From assembly GCA_021834785.1 (NCBI GenBank), contig JAKBRJ010000011.1, positions 1 to 18,724 of the forward strand: a stretch of DNA of 18,724 bases, given 5' to 3'. Below are positions 1 to 6,694 of the stretch, one piece after another (positions within the stretch are counted from its first letter, which is position 1; the number at the start of each line of letters is the position of its first letter). The notes beneath the pieces are model-generated. The model ran no database searches. It worked only from the letters and a program-made list of their open reading frames with translations, and had not been told where the DNA came from. Position numbers and translations under genes: made by a program. Source of the stretch: Microcaldota archaeon. GTDB lineage: Archaea > Micrarchaeota > Micrarchaeia > Micrarchaeales > Micrarchaeaceae.

Positions 1-1
1 G

Positions 2-121
2 CTTAGAATGCACCTCTCCCGCATAGGAAAGACTAGGGGAGCATTCTGCATAATAAACGAAAACAGGCAATACGACAAGATTTTTATATATGCGATTAGA
101 TATCGTCTAAAAGTCAGTTAG
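2..121 (+). CDS. C-terminal fragment, possible RelE/ParE-type toxin (partial, cut by window start)
   Basis: An open frame enters from the left edge and stops at TAG 119-121, leaving 39 residues. Its end reads like the last two strands of a RelE/ParE-fold toxin: an R-x-G-K-x-R stretch, a short acidic/polar turn (IINENRQYD), then KIFIYAIRYR and a final K-V. In this family the segment is typically a G-x-x-R strand, a turn, and a hydrophobic strand ending in basic residues. The TATA-like box assigned to ksgA lies inside the fragment's last codons. Only the tail is visible, so the family call is a guess from pattern; it could also be chance coding upstream of ksgA. No partner antitoxin can be seen. 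Confidence 0.33.
   Translation, partial: LRMHLSRIGKTRGAFCIINENRQYDKIFIYAIRYRLKVS
81..90 (+). promoter_or_regulatory. TATA-like box for ksgA
   Basis: TTTTTATATA, an archaeal TATA-like element. Transcription would start near 110-115, giving a leader of about 30 bases before the ATG at 144. Confidence 0.5.
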
Positions 122-143
122 ATTGAAATAGCCTAAGGCCATA

Positions 144-974
144 ATGATGCATCACATACCGGATAAGCTCAAGGATCAGCACATCATAGTTGATCAGTCA
201 GTTATAAGCAGAATCGTAAGCGCTGCTGCGCTGACTAGGCAGGACCGCGTCCTGGAGATAGGCGGCGGACCGGGAAATCTTACGAAGGCAATAGCAGTTC
301 ATGCGGGGACTGTCTACACCATAGAGAAGGATCCGGCTTATATATCAGGACTTAAAAGAGATTTCAGCGGCAGTTCCAGCGTAAGGATTATAGAGGGGGA
401 TGCCCTGAGCGTCAAGCTGCCGAAATTCAACAAGATAGTTTCTAATCCCCCATACAAAATCCTGCAGCCGCTCTTCTTCAGGCTGTTGCATGAAAGAAAA
501 CATAACTTTTCCGAATGCGTAACCACTGCGCCTTATGGTTTTTCAAAGCTGGCATCAGCAAAACCAGGTTTGATTGACTTCGGCGTCATGTCCGCTTTCT
601 TCTATGGCTTTTATGACGTTGAAGTAATTGCTGAGCTTAAGAACGATGTTTTCAAGCCTGAGCCAAGGGTAACATCTTGCATCTTGAAGATTAAGCCGAA
701 AGCCGCAGATTCGCCCCTCTCGTCCATTCTTAGGCTAATGTTTCTGGAAGACGGCCGCAAGATTGGAAATACGCTGCTTGATGCTTTATGGAATAATGGG
801 AGATTTATATTCCAAAAGGAAATAACAAAAAATGAAGCCCGCGGCATGCTGTCAAAGCTGGAGCAAGATGGCACCAAAAAACAAATACTAGAAAAACATA
901 TACTTCAACTTAGCAACGGCGAGATAGCCGACTTGGTGAAATCCATTTTAAACATGCTGCAGCATAAATTCTGA
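144..974 (+). CDS. ksgA: 16S rRNA adenine dimethyltransferase (KsgA/Dim1 family)
   Basis: This 276-residue protein should use S-adenosylmethionine to dimethylate the two adjacent adenines near the 3' end of 16S rRNA, a late small-subunit assembly step. The SAM motif EIGGGPG is at residues 38-44, with the acidic ribose-binding residue E61 (TIEKD), GDAL at 85-88, and the catalytic motif SNPPYK at 100-105, where bacterial enzymes have NLPY. The N-terminal DQH at 11-13 replaces the usual GQ-H/N. Length matches the family, with a small helical C-terminal domain. The start is the first of two tandem ATGs (144 and 147), after a TATA-like box at 81-90. It appears to be transcribed alone: 236 bases separate it from the next + strand gene, which has its own promoter. 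Family identity is firm; exact target bases are inferred. Confidence 0.9.
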   Translation: MMHHIPDKLKDQHIIVDQSVISRIVSAAALTRQDRVLEIGGGPGNLTKAIAVHAGTVYTIEKDPAYISGLKRDFSGSSSVRIIEGDALSVKLPKFNKIVSNPPYKILQPLFFRLLHERKHNFSECVTTAPYGFSKLASAKPGLIDFGVMSAFFYGFYDVEVIAELKNDVFKPEPRVTSCILKIKPKAADSPLSSILRLMFLEDGRKIGNTLLDALWNNGRFIFQKEITKNEARGMLSKLEQDGTKKQILEKHILQLSNGEIADLVKSILNMLQHKF

Positions 975-1127
975 TAATAATGCTTTGACAATCGGATGGA
1001 GAACATGAAGGTTGCAGTGATATGCTGCGGTTTCCAGGGCATAAAGATATTGGGCAGATATTATAGTGTTCACAATGGCCATAGCGGATAGCTTGACATA
1101 TTCAGATCTCTTTAAAGTGAACTTCAT
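948..1127 (-). CDS. possible small protein, 59 aa, unrecognised
   Basis: Antisense to the end of ksgA, an ATG at 1127 is preceded by a good Shine-Dalgarno match (GGTGAGG, 1134-1140, spacing 6). A nearly palindromic AT box around 1181-1190 could act as TATA in this direction too. The 59-residue product is basic at the N-terminus (MKFTLKRSEY) with a mildly hydrophobic middle and matches no family I know. Its last codons overlap the 3' end of ksgA, which argues against it. Without it, the 975-1210 gap contains only a 31-codon + strand frame (996-1091) and nothing else recognisable. Confidence 0.2.
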   Translation of the reverse strand: MKFTLKRSEYVKLSAMAIVNTIISAQYLYALETAAYHCNLHVLHPIVKALLSEFMLQHV

Positions 1128-1179
1128 CAGTGGCCTCACCCTTACCTTTAAGTAGGGAATGATGTTACTTTTCCATTAG

Positions 1180-1190
1180 GTATAAATATT
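1180..1190 (+). promoter_or_regulatory. TATA box for the kinase gene; leaderless spacing
   Basis: TATAAATA at 1181-1188 is a near-consensus archaeal TATA box whose centre is about 27 bases from the ATG at 1211. The transcript would start at or next to the start codon. A GGGG at 1204-1207 just before the ATG would then not be transcribed. Confidence 0.55.
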
Positions 1191-1210
1191 TCATAAAAAA
1201 AAAGGGGATT

Positions 1211-1885
1211 ATGGCATTCTTTGTAATAATAGACGGAAAGCCATGTGTTGGCAAAACCACGATATCTAAGGTAGTGGAGGCGCAGCTATCCGACGTTTAT
1301 GGCATAAGAACGCTTGATGCAAAAGCGCATATGGTCGAAAACGGCTTCTTTTCTAAGTTCCTTAGGAAGTTCACAGACCCAGAGATAGATTCTTACAAAG
1401 CCCTTGTGTATTCCGCAGTTCGCCATGGCATAAGCTATGCTGCATTGGAAGAGAGCGCTTGGAATAACAGCAAGAGATATGACGTGATACTGCTTCAAAG
1501 GTCCCCGTACGCATTCTCGTTCGCATGGGAGGCAATAAAAAGCGTTTCGGGTAACTATAATAGCTACGAGCCGTCTGGCTTTTTGTATGGTATCATAAAG
1601 GCATGGGCAGGGCTGATGAAGCCAGACATGTTCATATATCTGACCGCAGACGCAAAAACACTTAAGGAAAGATTCAATAACAGGACGGACGGCAAGGACA
1701 GGATACACAAAAAGATGATGTTTGGAGACGATTCGAAGCAGATAGAACTGCTGAAAAGGTACATGCGCAGCGATTTCCACGTGATAAGCAACACGTCAGG
1801 CGTGGAAGAGTGCGCAAATGAAGTTGCTTCAGCGATAATCAGTAGGTATTATGCCGCAAAGTCCATTCAAGCGGCCAACAAATAA
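1211..1885 (+). CDS. P-loop deoxynucleoside/thymidylate kinase-like protein
   Basis: A 224-residue nucleoside or nucleotide kinase-like protein that probably phosphorylates a (deoxy)nucleoside or its monophosphate using ATP. The Walker A loop is GKPCVGKTT (9-17). A second motif, LLQRSPYA (94-101), sits where thymidylate kinases have DRY/DRH and deoxynucleoside kinases have ERS. A strand reading KPDMFIYL follows at 137-144, and an Arg-rich LID (R154, R158, R164) comes after. The Gln at 96, in place of the usual Asp/Glu, is unusual, so substrate and even full activity are uncertain. The gene follows its own TATA box and lies 48 bases before an MTH1-like Nudix gene on the same strand, which fits a nucleotide-pool role. 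Classification to the TMK/dNK superfamily is fairly safe; thymidylate kinase proper is less so. Confidence 0.7.
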   Translation: MAFFVIIDGKPCVGKTTISKVVEAQLSDVYGIRTLDAKAHMVENGFFSKFLRKFTDPEIDSYKALVYSAVRHGISYAALEESAWNNSKRYDVILLQRSPYAFSFAWEAIKSVSGNYNSYEPSGFLYGIIKAWAGLMKPDMFIYLTADAKTLKERFNNRTDGKDRIHKKMMFGDDSKQIELLKRYMRSDFHVISNTSGVEECANEVASAIISRYYAAKSIQAANK

Positions 1886-1888
1886 CTA

Positions 1889-1898
1889 TTATATATTA
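1889..1898 (+). promoter_or_regulatory. TATA-like box for the MTH1-like Nudix gene
   Basis: TTATATATTA lies just after the kinase stop codon. Predicted transcription start is near 1920, which favours the ATG at 1934 over the upstream in-frame TTG at 1913. GGGTG at 1922-1926 is a possible ribosome site. Confidence 0.45.
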
Positions 1899-1933
1899 TC
1901 GATTCTATATAATTGTCATATGGGTGCAATCTT

Positions 1934-2470
1934 ATGAGCGAGGACAAAATAAGCGACTGCATAGATAAATACTCTGATTCTCTTAGGGATGTAACCCTCT
2001 GCTATTTCGTAGATAAAAAGGCTTCGAAAGTGCTGCTGGCAATGAAGAAGCGCGGCTTCGGGCAGGGCAAGCTTAACGGCGTCGGAGGCAAGCTCCAGCA
2101 AGGCGAAACAATAGAGGATGCGATGATAAGGGAATCAATAGAGGAAGTAGGGGCAAGGCCAAAAAGTTATTACAAGGCAGCCACGCTGCGCTTCTATTTT
2201 GGAGGAAGCGAACCCAAAAGCGAATTCAACCAGAGGGTCCATGTATACATAGCGGACGAATGGGAGGGAAAAATAACGGAAAGCGAAGAGATGAAGCCAG
2301 AATGGTTCGAAATAAGCTCCATACCTTTGGACATGATGTGGGATGACGACAAATACTGGCTGCCACATGTTCTGGGCGGCAAATTCGTGGACGCACATTT
2401 CCTTTTCGGAGACTCCAACAAGGTAATAGATATGAAAATGAGCTATGGGGCAGCCGGATCGGGAAACTGA
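1934..2470 (+). CDS. MTH1-like Nudix hydrolase, probable oxidised purine dNTP diphosphatase
   Basis: A 178-residue Nudix protein expected to cleave 8-oxo-dGTP or related oxidised purine triphosphates to monophosphates, keeping damaged bases out of DNA. The Nudix box is complete: G52, E58, then R66-E67 and E70-E71-x-G73. Unlike bacterial MutT, it carries the signature of animal MTH1/NUDT1: the run MKKRGFG with N48 in LNGVGGK, and a C-terminal MWDDDKYW (135-142) equivalent to MTH1 MWPDDSYW, whose Trp-Asp-Asp grips the base. A mid segment (SEEMKPEWF) also matches. About 20 residues precede the domain. The start is ATG 1934, set by the promoter and a GGGTG seven bases upstream; a TTG at 1913 would add seven residues. 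It follows the kinase gene on the same strand. Family is firm; substrate preference is inferred from these residues. Confidence 0.88.
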   Translation: MSEDKISDCIDKYSDSLRDVTLCYFVDKKASKVLLAMKKRGFGQGKLNGVGGKLQQGETIEDAMIRESIEEVGARPKSYYKAATLRFYFGGSEPKSEFNQRVHVYIADEWEGKITESEEMKPEWFEISSIPLDMMWDDDKYWLPHVLGGKFVDAHFLFGDSNKVIDMKMSYGAAGSGN

Positions 2471-2530
2471 CGTAAAAACAAAATATTCGCTCCAAGCAAA
2501 TGATAAGTTTGCATGAAGAGCCCGCAGACC

Positions 2531-2545
2531 ATAATATATTAATAT
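2531..2545 (+). promoter_or_regulatory. TATA-like box placing the next start at 2569
   Basis: ATAATATATTAATAT, with its centre about 27-32 bases before ATG 2569. It lies inside the longer possible frame that begins at ATG 2500, so the downstream start is preferred. Confidence 0.45.
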
Positions 2546-2568
2546 CTGATAATCCAAATATTATATCA

Positions 2569-3186
2569 ATGCCAACAGCAAGCAGTCAGAAGGCGCTTGA
2601 TGACTTTTCCTCAGCGCCAAGAACCACAGTTACTGGCGTTAAGCAGCAGGATTCAGGTAATAATGCAGCCCATATGCTCAGATTGAATGATTCTACAAGC
2701 GGATATTACCATTTATCAGAAACAAAATACCCGATACGGACATCTTCATGGCAGAGCATTGAACCGAATGGCTTCTTCGAGCGCGCTTCAAGCTACGGTA
2801 GCATGGGCCAATACTCCATACGCATAAAGTCCATAAAGGTGATAAAAAGCCATACAGGCAATGAAGCGGCAATCTGCCTCATGACGGACTTCTATTATAA
2901 GAACAGCGCTGGAAACAAGCCAATAGCATTTTTTATAAATAAGATGGATATAGGCATGGCAGAAGAAAAGGAAAAAGCGATTAAGCAGGCGCTTGATGAT
3001 TACCCTAATGGGAGCGTATTGGCGACATTTACTGCTTGGAAAAGGCAAAACCGCGGTAGCAAATCGAGGGATTATCCATTCAACATGTCATCTGATTACT
3101 CTATATCTAACCTGAGCTTTTATGTCTCTGAAGATTACGTGATGAACGGAAATATGGCGCTCGCATATAGGTTGTGGGTACATTAG
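2569..3186 (+). CDS. protein of unknown function, 205 aa
   Basis: I do not recognise this protein. From ATG 2569 it has 205 residues; a start at ATG 2500 would add 23. The first 80 or so residues are rich in Ser, Thr, Asn and Gln and look disordered. From about residue 80 the sequence alternates hydrophobic and polar residues (SIRIKSIKVIKS, AICLMTDFYYK, NLSFYVSED), as in a beta-rich globular domain, with one central helix (AEEKEKAIKQALDDY). There is no signal peptide, membrane span or Cys pair. It lies 3' of the kinase and MTH1-like genes on the same strand but has its own promoter. A beta-sandwich or ligand-binding fold is possible; no function can be assigned. Confidence 0.6.
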   Translation: MPTASSQKALDDFSSAPRTTVTGVKQQDSGNNAAHMLRLNDSTSGYYHLSETKYPIRTSSWQSIEPNGFFERASSYGSMGQYSIRIKSIKVIKSHTGNEAAICLMTDFYYKNSAGNKPIAFFINKMDIGMAEEKEKAIKQALDDYPNGSVLATFTAWKRQNRGSKSRDYPFNMSSDYSISNLSFYVSEDYVMNGNMALAYRLWVH

Positions 3187-3199
3187 ATTGGCATTATGA

Positions 3200-3477
3200 A
3201 TGCCAAATCAGCAGCTATTTTCTATTGTTATCGTCTGTGAATATGCACCTGAAGGTGCGCCGCCAGGTATGCCCAGGCCAAAATATATTCCGTTGCTCGC
3301 ACCAGCTGGAACCAGTATGTTTGTATTGTATGCCAATACCGAAAGCCTGCTGGCAAAGCAGCAGCGAAAAAGAAGGTTAAGCGCAATGGCACATCAAGAA
3401 AATCGAGGAAAACGCCAAGAAAGCTCTCCGCTAAAAAAGCTTCTTCGATGAAATCAAAACGAAGGCGCGCTCGATAA
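3200..3477 (+). pseudogene. small Lys/Arg-rich protein gene with apparent -1 frameshift
   Basis: Two overlapping frames look like halves of one small protein. Frame A starts at ATG 3200 (or ATG 3269) and reads smoothly up to ANTES near 3346. The other frame then gives a striking basic tail from about 3343 to TAA 3475: PAGKAAAKKKVKRN, then RKSRKTPRK, ending KSKRRRAR. A one-base slip back at GAA-AGC (3341-3346) joins them into roughly 90 residues; no classical slippery heptamer is present. Unjoined, frame A runs on to TGA 3449-3451 as 83 residues, also basic. A weak TATA-like stretch (GCATATAGG, 3163-3171) precedes ATG 3200. Such tails are typical of nucleic-acid-binding proteins. It could be a decayed gene, a sequencing error or real recoding. 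Confidence 0.4.
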
Positions 3478-3556
3478 TAAAGATTAATGTAGTTGTGCCA
3501 GGTGCTTTTAACGATATTGCATCCAGATATAAACACAAATTGCTAATGTAGTAAAT

Positions 3557-3595
3557 CATGCTTTTTCTAAAAAGTAAAGCGCATATTTAAGCATG
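3557..3595. terminator. AT-rich inverted repeat between convergent genes
   Basis: CATGCTT at 3557-3563 pairs with AAGCATG at 3589-3595, and an inner CTTTTT/AAAAAG repeat gives short T-runs on both strands. It sits just beyond the basic reading frame and overlaps the stop codon of the MFS gene on the other strand, as a two-way transcription stop would. Sequence pattern only. Confidence 0.33.
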
Positions 3596-5032
3596 GTGCT
3601 TTTCTGGCTCAAACTTTTGCTGCCTGTTTTCCTTCCCCCTGGAGTATGAGAATATACCGGCAAGCAGGAGCATGACCATAAGGGCAATGAATGCAAAATG
3701 CATTCCAGTAACGAAGCCCTTACCTATGCCCCCTATCACCTTAGACGTCCCGGCAAATATCTCAAATGCTAAGTATCTGGGAACGGCAGATGCTGCGGCT
3801 ACGAATGCTATTATGAAGCTGCCTATCAGGCCGAAACTGCTGAAAAGCCTTAATGTACCTGAAGCTGCACCTCGAAGCTCGCCCGAAACGTTGGCCATCA
3901 CTGCGCTGTTGTTAGATGGCCAGAACATTGCTCCGCCAAAGCCAGTTATTATTGTGCCTATGATTATGTAGTATACTGGCGAAGAAACCCCAAGCAGCAT
4001 GATGTAGAACATCACCCCCGCTATCATGAATGCTATGCCAAGCGTAGCGATAAGCCTTGATCCATATTTATCGGAATACCTTCCCATATATGGAGATAAA
4101 ACTCCGCTTACCAGATACCCAGGGAATAAAAGCAATGACGCATCGAGAGGCGAAAAGCCCCTTACTCCCTGCAGGTACATTATGAGCAGGAACGTGACGC
4201 CCATGAATCCCAGGCCTTGGAAGAGAGATGCAAGCAGCGAGTTCCTGAACACCTTGTTTTTGAACATGGTAAAGTTTATTGTAGGCATCTTGACCTTTTT
4301 GTCTATCAATATGAAGATTATGCCCGCCGCTACGCCTAGGGCGAAAAGTGCCTCGTTCAATGCACTTGCACCTATAGACGCATAGTTTATTCCGGCATAC
4401 GCTATCAGCGCTATTGAAATTCCCAATGATGCCATCCCTGGAAGATCTACTTTATCTTTTGACCTTTTGTTGTCGGTTATGTATTTTAGGCCTAGGGCGA
4501 CTGCCAGTATGCCAATCGGCACATTTATGAAGAATATGTACCTGTATCCTATGAATGTTGTTATTATGCCCCCAAGAAGTATGCCGAGCAATGCGCCTAT
4601 GTTCCAGCTCATCGAAGTAAAACCGTATGCCCTGCCTATGCGGCTCCTGTCGAATGTATCCGCGATTATGGCGCTGCTGTTGGATGATATGAGCGCTCCG
4701 CCTATGGCCTGGAATGCCCTGAATATTATTAATGTTATGTCAGTCGGGGCAAGGCCGCACAGCAAAGAAGATATAGTAAATACTACGAAGCCTAGATTGA
4801 ACATCCTGCCTCTGCCGTATATATCGCCTATCCTCCCAAACTGGGTGGAGAATATCGCGACCACTATCATGTATATCAGTATGACCCATATGATGGTCGA
4901 TATAGTGGAATGAAGCGCAGCGGTCATCGCAGGAAAAGCGAGCAGGACAATAGTGGAATCTATCGAAGCCATAAGGGTTCCGATTACCACTATGGCAAGT
5001 ATCATGTTCTCCTTTGATTTCGGCATCTGCAT
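3587..5032 (-). CDS. MFS exporter, DHA2 (14-helix drug:H+ antiporter) type
   Basis: A 481-residue polytopic membrane protein probably exporting a drug or toxic metabolite in exchange for protons. From ATG 5032: D25 lies in ASIDSTIVLLAFP (helix 1, the DHA2 D1-like motif), motif A is GRIGDIYGRGR at 67-77, R105 belongs to motif B (RAFQAIGGA), and the antiporter motif C region is GALLGILLGG at 146-155, followed by RYIFFINVPIG. About 14 hydrophobic segments and the length suit EmrB/QacA relatives. A TTG at 5068 would add 12 residues, but a reverse-strand TATA at 5070-5079 predicts transcription from about 5048, so ATG 5032 is chosen. It is divergent from a CBS-domain gene, with no adjacent regulator. 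The substrate cannot be read from sequence. Confidence 0.85.
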   Translation of the reverse strand: MQMPKSKENMILAIVVIGTLMASIDSTIVLLAFPAMTAALHSTISTIIWVILIYMIVVAIFSTQFGRIGDIYGRGRMFNLGFVVFTISSLLCGLAPTDITLIIFRAFQAIGGALISSNSSAIIADTFDRSRIGRAYGFTSMSWNIGALLGILLGGIITTFIGYRYIFFINVPIGILAVALGLKYITDNKRSKDKVDLPGMASLGISIALIAYAGINYASIGASALNEALFALGVAAGIIFILIDKKVKMPTINFTMFKNKVFRNSLLASLFQGLGFMGVTFLLIMYLQGVRGFSPLDASLLLFPGYLVSGVLSPYMGRYSDKYGSRLIATLGIAFMIAGVMFYIMLLGVSSPVYYIIIGTIITGFGGAMFWPSNNSAVMANVSGELRGAASGTLRLFSSFGLIGSFIIAFVAAASAVPRYLAFEIFAGTSKVIGGIGKGFVTGMHFAFIALMVMLLLAGIFSYSRGKENRQQKFEPEKHHA

Positions 5033-5069
5033 AAAAAGAACCGCTTGTTTAATCAATTTATTAAGCAAA

Positions 5070-5107
5070 CATAAATACCTTTATCATGCGGATTTTTACT
5101 ATTTATC
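5070..5107. promoter_or_regulatory. divergent promoter region, MFS exporter and CBS protein
   Basis: On the - strand GGTATTTATG (5070-5079) is a TATA-like box for the exporter. On the + strand TACTATTTATC (5097-5107) is a possible box for the CBS gene, giving a leader of about 45 bases to ATG 5175. Another weak + strand candidate, CCATTAAAAG (5154-5163), would make ATG 5190 leaderless. Confidence 0.4.
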
Positions 5108-5174
5108 GTTGCCAAAACATAGCAGTGTAAGCATATGCCTAACAGAATGGAAGCCATTAAAAGCCAGGCATCCA

Positions 5175-5639
5175 ATGCTTATTGATATTATGCAATTGCC
5201 GAAGCGTTCCATAAAGGTGCACGAAATCATGAGCAGGCCAGTGATAACAGGACGCGAGAGCGACAGCATATATGCCATTGCGGAAAAGATGAAGAGGCAT
5301 AGCATAGGGTCGGTAGTCATACGGAATGCCAAAAATGTACCTGCCGGGATAATAACGGAGCGCGACATTATTAGGAGGATGCTTGCAAAAAAGGCGCAGA
5401 AAGCAGAGGCAACAGCAAAGGATATAATGAGCTCACCGCTTGTGAATATTGACGAGGGATCAACACTTGAGGAAGCTGCTGCATTGATGGTGAAGAAGAG
5501 GGTCAAGAAGCTCTGCGTCACGGACAGAACCGAAATGCTTGTAGGCATAATATCTGAGAGCGACATAATAAGGAATGCAAACTACATAATCGACACGCTG
5601 CATGATCTGCTTTCGGCAGGTTATCAGGGAGGGCAATAA
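5175..5639 (+). CDS. two-CBS-domain protein
   Basis: A 154-residue protein made of one Bateman module. CBS 1 covers about residues 13-75, starting VHEIMSRPVIT and ending GIITERDIIRR. CBS 2 covers about 80-137, starting AKDIMSSPLVNI and ending GIISESDIIRN. Both domains keep the G-I-I-x-E-x-D element that usually contacts the ribose and phosphate of adenosine ligands. Such stand-alone archaeal CBS pairs bind AMP/ATP, NAD or SAM and act as regulators; no enzymatic domain is attached. The start is taken at ATG 5175, with ATG 5190 as an alternative. The frame stays open far upstream, but that part is antisense to the exporter. Target and ligand are unknown. Confidence 0.85.
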   Translation: MLIDIMQLPKRSIKVHEIMSRPVITGRESDSIYAIAEKMKRHSIGSVVIRNAKNVPAGIITERDIIRRMLAKKAQKAEATAKDIMSSPLVNIDEGSTLEEAAALMVKKRVKKLCVTDRTEMLVGIISESDIIRNANYIIDTLHDLLSAGYQGGQ

Positions 5640-5694
5640 AGCGCAGGAAGGAGAAGCCCGAAGATGCTGTGCGATGGGTTAAGGAACATGTATT

Positions 5695-6039
5695 TCAAGC
5701 TCTGCCGTGCTTTTTTTCTGTCGAATGGCCAACCCGCAGATTATACTCGTAGTTATCAGGGGATACAACCTTTATATCCATGTATTCCATGTTTCGGAGC
5801 TCCTTTACAAATTTCAGTCCAAGCTTTTCAAGATGGTCGTCTGGACCTTTCTCAACAGGTTCCGTGGACTCCCATACCTTAGAATATTCGTCAGACCGAT
5901 CGCATTCAAATGCATATATGATGCTCCTGCCTGCGAACGCGTTTTCACGCATATATATCTTGCCGACGCCGGGCTTTATAGGGTGTTCGTCGACAATAGG
6001 CTTGCCATTGTTATCCTGAAACATGAACAAGAGAGGCAT
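5695..6039 (-). CDS. hypothetical protein, 114 aa
   Basis: I do not recognise this family. The protein is soluble and charged, with no signal peptide or membrane span. The N-terminal half is beta-like (KIYMREN, SIIYAFECDR), the middle has an acidic helix (PDDHLEKLGLKFVKELRN), and the C-terminus again suggests strands (MDIKVVSP, YEYNLRVGH) followed by a short charged tail. The start at ATG 6039 is supported by a reverse-strand TATA box (6067-6075) about 30 bases upstream, giving an essentially leaderless message. The neighbour upstream on the same strand (6169-6579) is also unknown. Coding is favoured over the opposite-strand frames because promoter and start fit the spacing seen in this window. 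Confidence 0.6.
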   Translation of the reverse strand: MPLLFMFQDNNGKPIVDEHPIKPGVGKIYMRENAFAGRSIIYAFECDRSDEYSKVWESTEPVEKGPDDHLEKLGLKFVKELRNMEYMDIKVVSPDNYEYNLRVGHSTEKKHGRA

Positions 6040-6066
6040 TGAACCACAATTGAATTATTGAACAAA

Positions 6067-6075
6067 TATAAATAA
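6067..6075 (-). promoter_or_regulatory. TATA box for the 114-aa gene; leaderless spacing
   Basis: Reverse-strand TTATTTATA, centred about 31 bases before ATG 6039. The rest of the 6040-6168 gap shows nothing else I can support. Confidence 0.5.
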
Positions 6076-6168
6076 GCCTTTCCATCGGAAGCCTTTATGC
6101 ATGACCATGCGGATGTTGCAGATACATGTGCAGCGCCCTTCAAAATACCAGCATGCTGTTTCAATAGC

Positions 6169-6579
6169 TCATTCTGTGCCTTCATGCCTTATGTCTATGA
6201 TTCCGATGCTCACTTCTGGCTTGCCTTTGGCTATGTCCTTATCGCTTAGCTTATAAGTACGCTTAAGCCAGTCCGTCGCTATTTCGTTTCCTGCCTTTCT
6301 CGCCCAGAGGAACGCATTTATGGCTGCAGGCTTTACATATTCTTCATGATCCATTCCGTATTCGGAAGCTATGTATGCGGCGTTCGTATAGCCTTTGTAT
6401 GCCTGCTCTACATCCCTATAATCTATAAGCGATATCTCGGCTTCGTATGCCTTATGTGCTGCAGAGACGACCTTTTCATTACCTAATCCGTGCTCTTTGG
6501 CGATATGCGCGGCCATGCTAAAACATCCGTTTTTAAGCATCACGTTATACTCGCTTATATGCCTGTCCTTTGTTGCCAT
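6169..6579 (-). CDS. hypothetical all-helical protein with two internal repeats, 136 aa
   Basis: No family recognised. The sequence is helix-forming and contains two similar helical hairpins: AAHIAKEHGLGNEKVVSAAH (about residues 23-42) and AAYIASEYGMDHEEYVKPAA (about 67-86), sharing A-A-x-I-A-x-E-x-G-(L/M) and then E-x-V-x-x-A-A. A third, weaker unit may follow (EIATDWLKRTYKLSD). This spacing resembles TPR- or ankyrin-like solenoids, which mediate protein-protein contacts; that is inference. The ending (GIIDIRHEGTE) is strand-like. A reverse-strand TATA at 6603-6610 puts transcription start almost exactly on ATG 6579. No signal or membrane segment is present. Confidence 0.6.
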   Translation of the reverse strand: MATKDRHISEYNVMLKNGCFSMAAHIAKEHGLGNEKVVSAAHKAYEAEISLIDYRDVEQAYKGYTNAAYIASEYGMDHEEYVKPAAINAFLWARKAGNEIATDWLKRTYKLSDKDIAKGKPEVSIGIIDIRHEGTE

Positions 6580-6602
6580 AAAGTAGTATTTAGTATTATT
6601 TG

Positions 6603-6610
6603 ATATTTAT
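6603..6610 (-). promoter_or_regulatory. TATA box for the helical-repeat gene
   Basis: Reverse-strand ATAAATAT, centred about 27 bases from ATG 6579, so transcription would begin at the start codon. Confidence 0.5.
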
Positions 6611-6694
6611 GCTTTTATTATTCCGGCATTCTGCATGCTGGATAATATAGAAATGGATAAAAGGGTCTAATCATATGCGTATACATGCAGTGCA

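Noticed and set aside
996..1091. 31-codon + strand frame beginning MENMKVAVICCGFQG after ksgA
   Set aside because: The start looks like a dinucleotide-binding protein but the frame ends at once, there is no promoter or ribosome site, and no continuation in other frames.
5636..5752. Frame after the CBS gene reading KPEDAVRWVKEHVFQALP
   Set aside because: It looks protein-like for one helix but has no start codon and then runs antisense into the next gene; a CBS C-terminal frameshift is possible but the CBS protein is already complete.
6097..6249. 50-codon + strand frame at TATA distance from the AT box at 6064-6075
   Set aside because: Most of it is antisense to the helical-repeat gene, its composition is Cys/Phe-rich and irregular, and the AT box is better explained as the promoter of the 114-aa gene on the other strand.
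6623..6641. CCGGCAT/ATGCTGG hairpin between small genes
   Set aside because: Seven pairs including a G-T, no T-run and no conserved position relative to a gene end; not enough to call a terminator.
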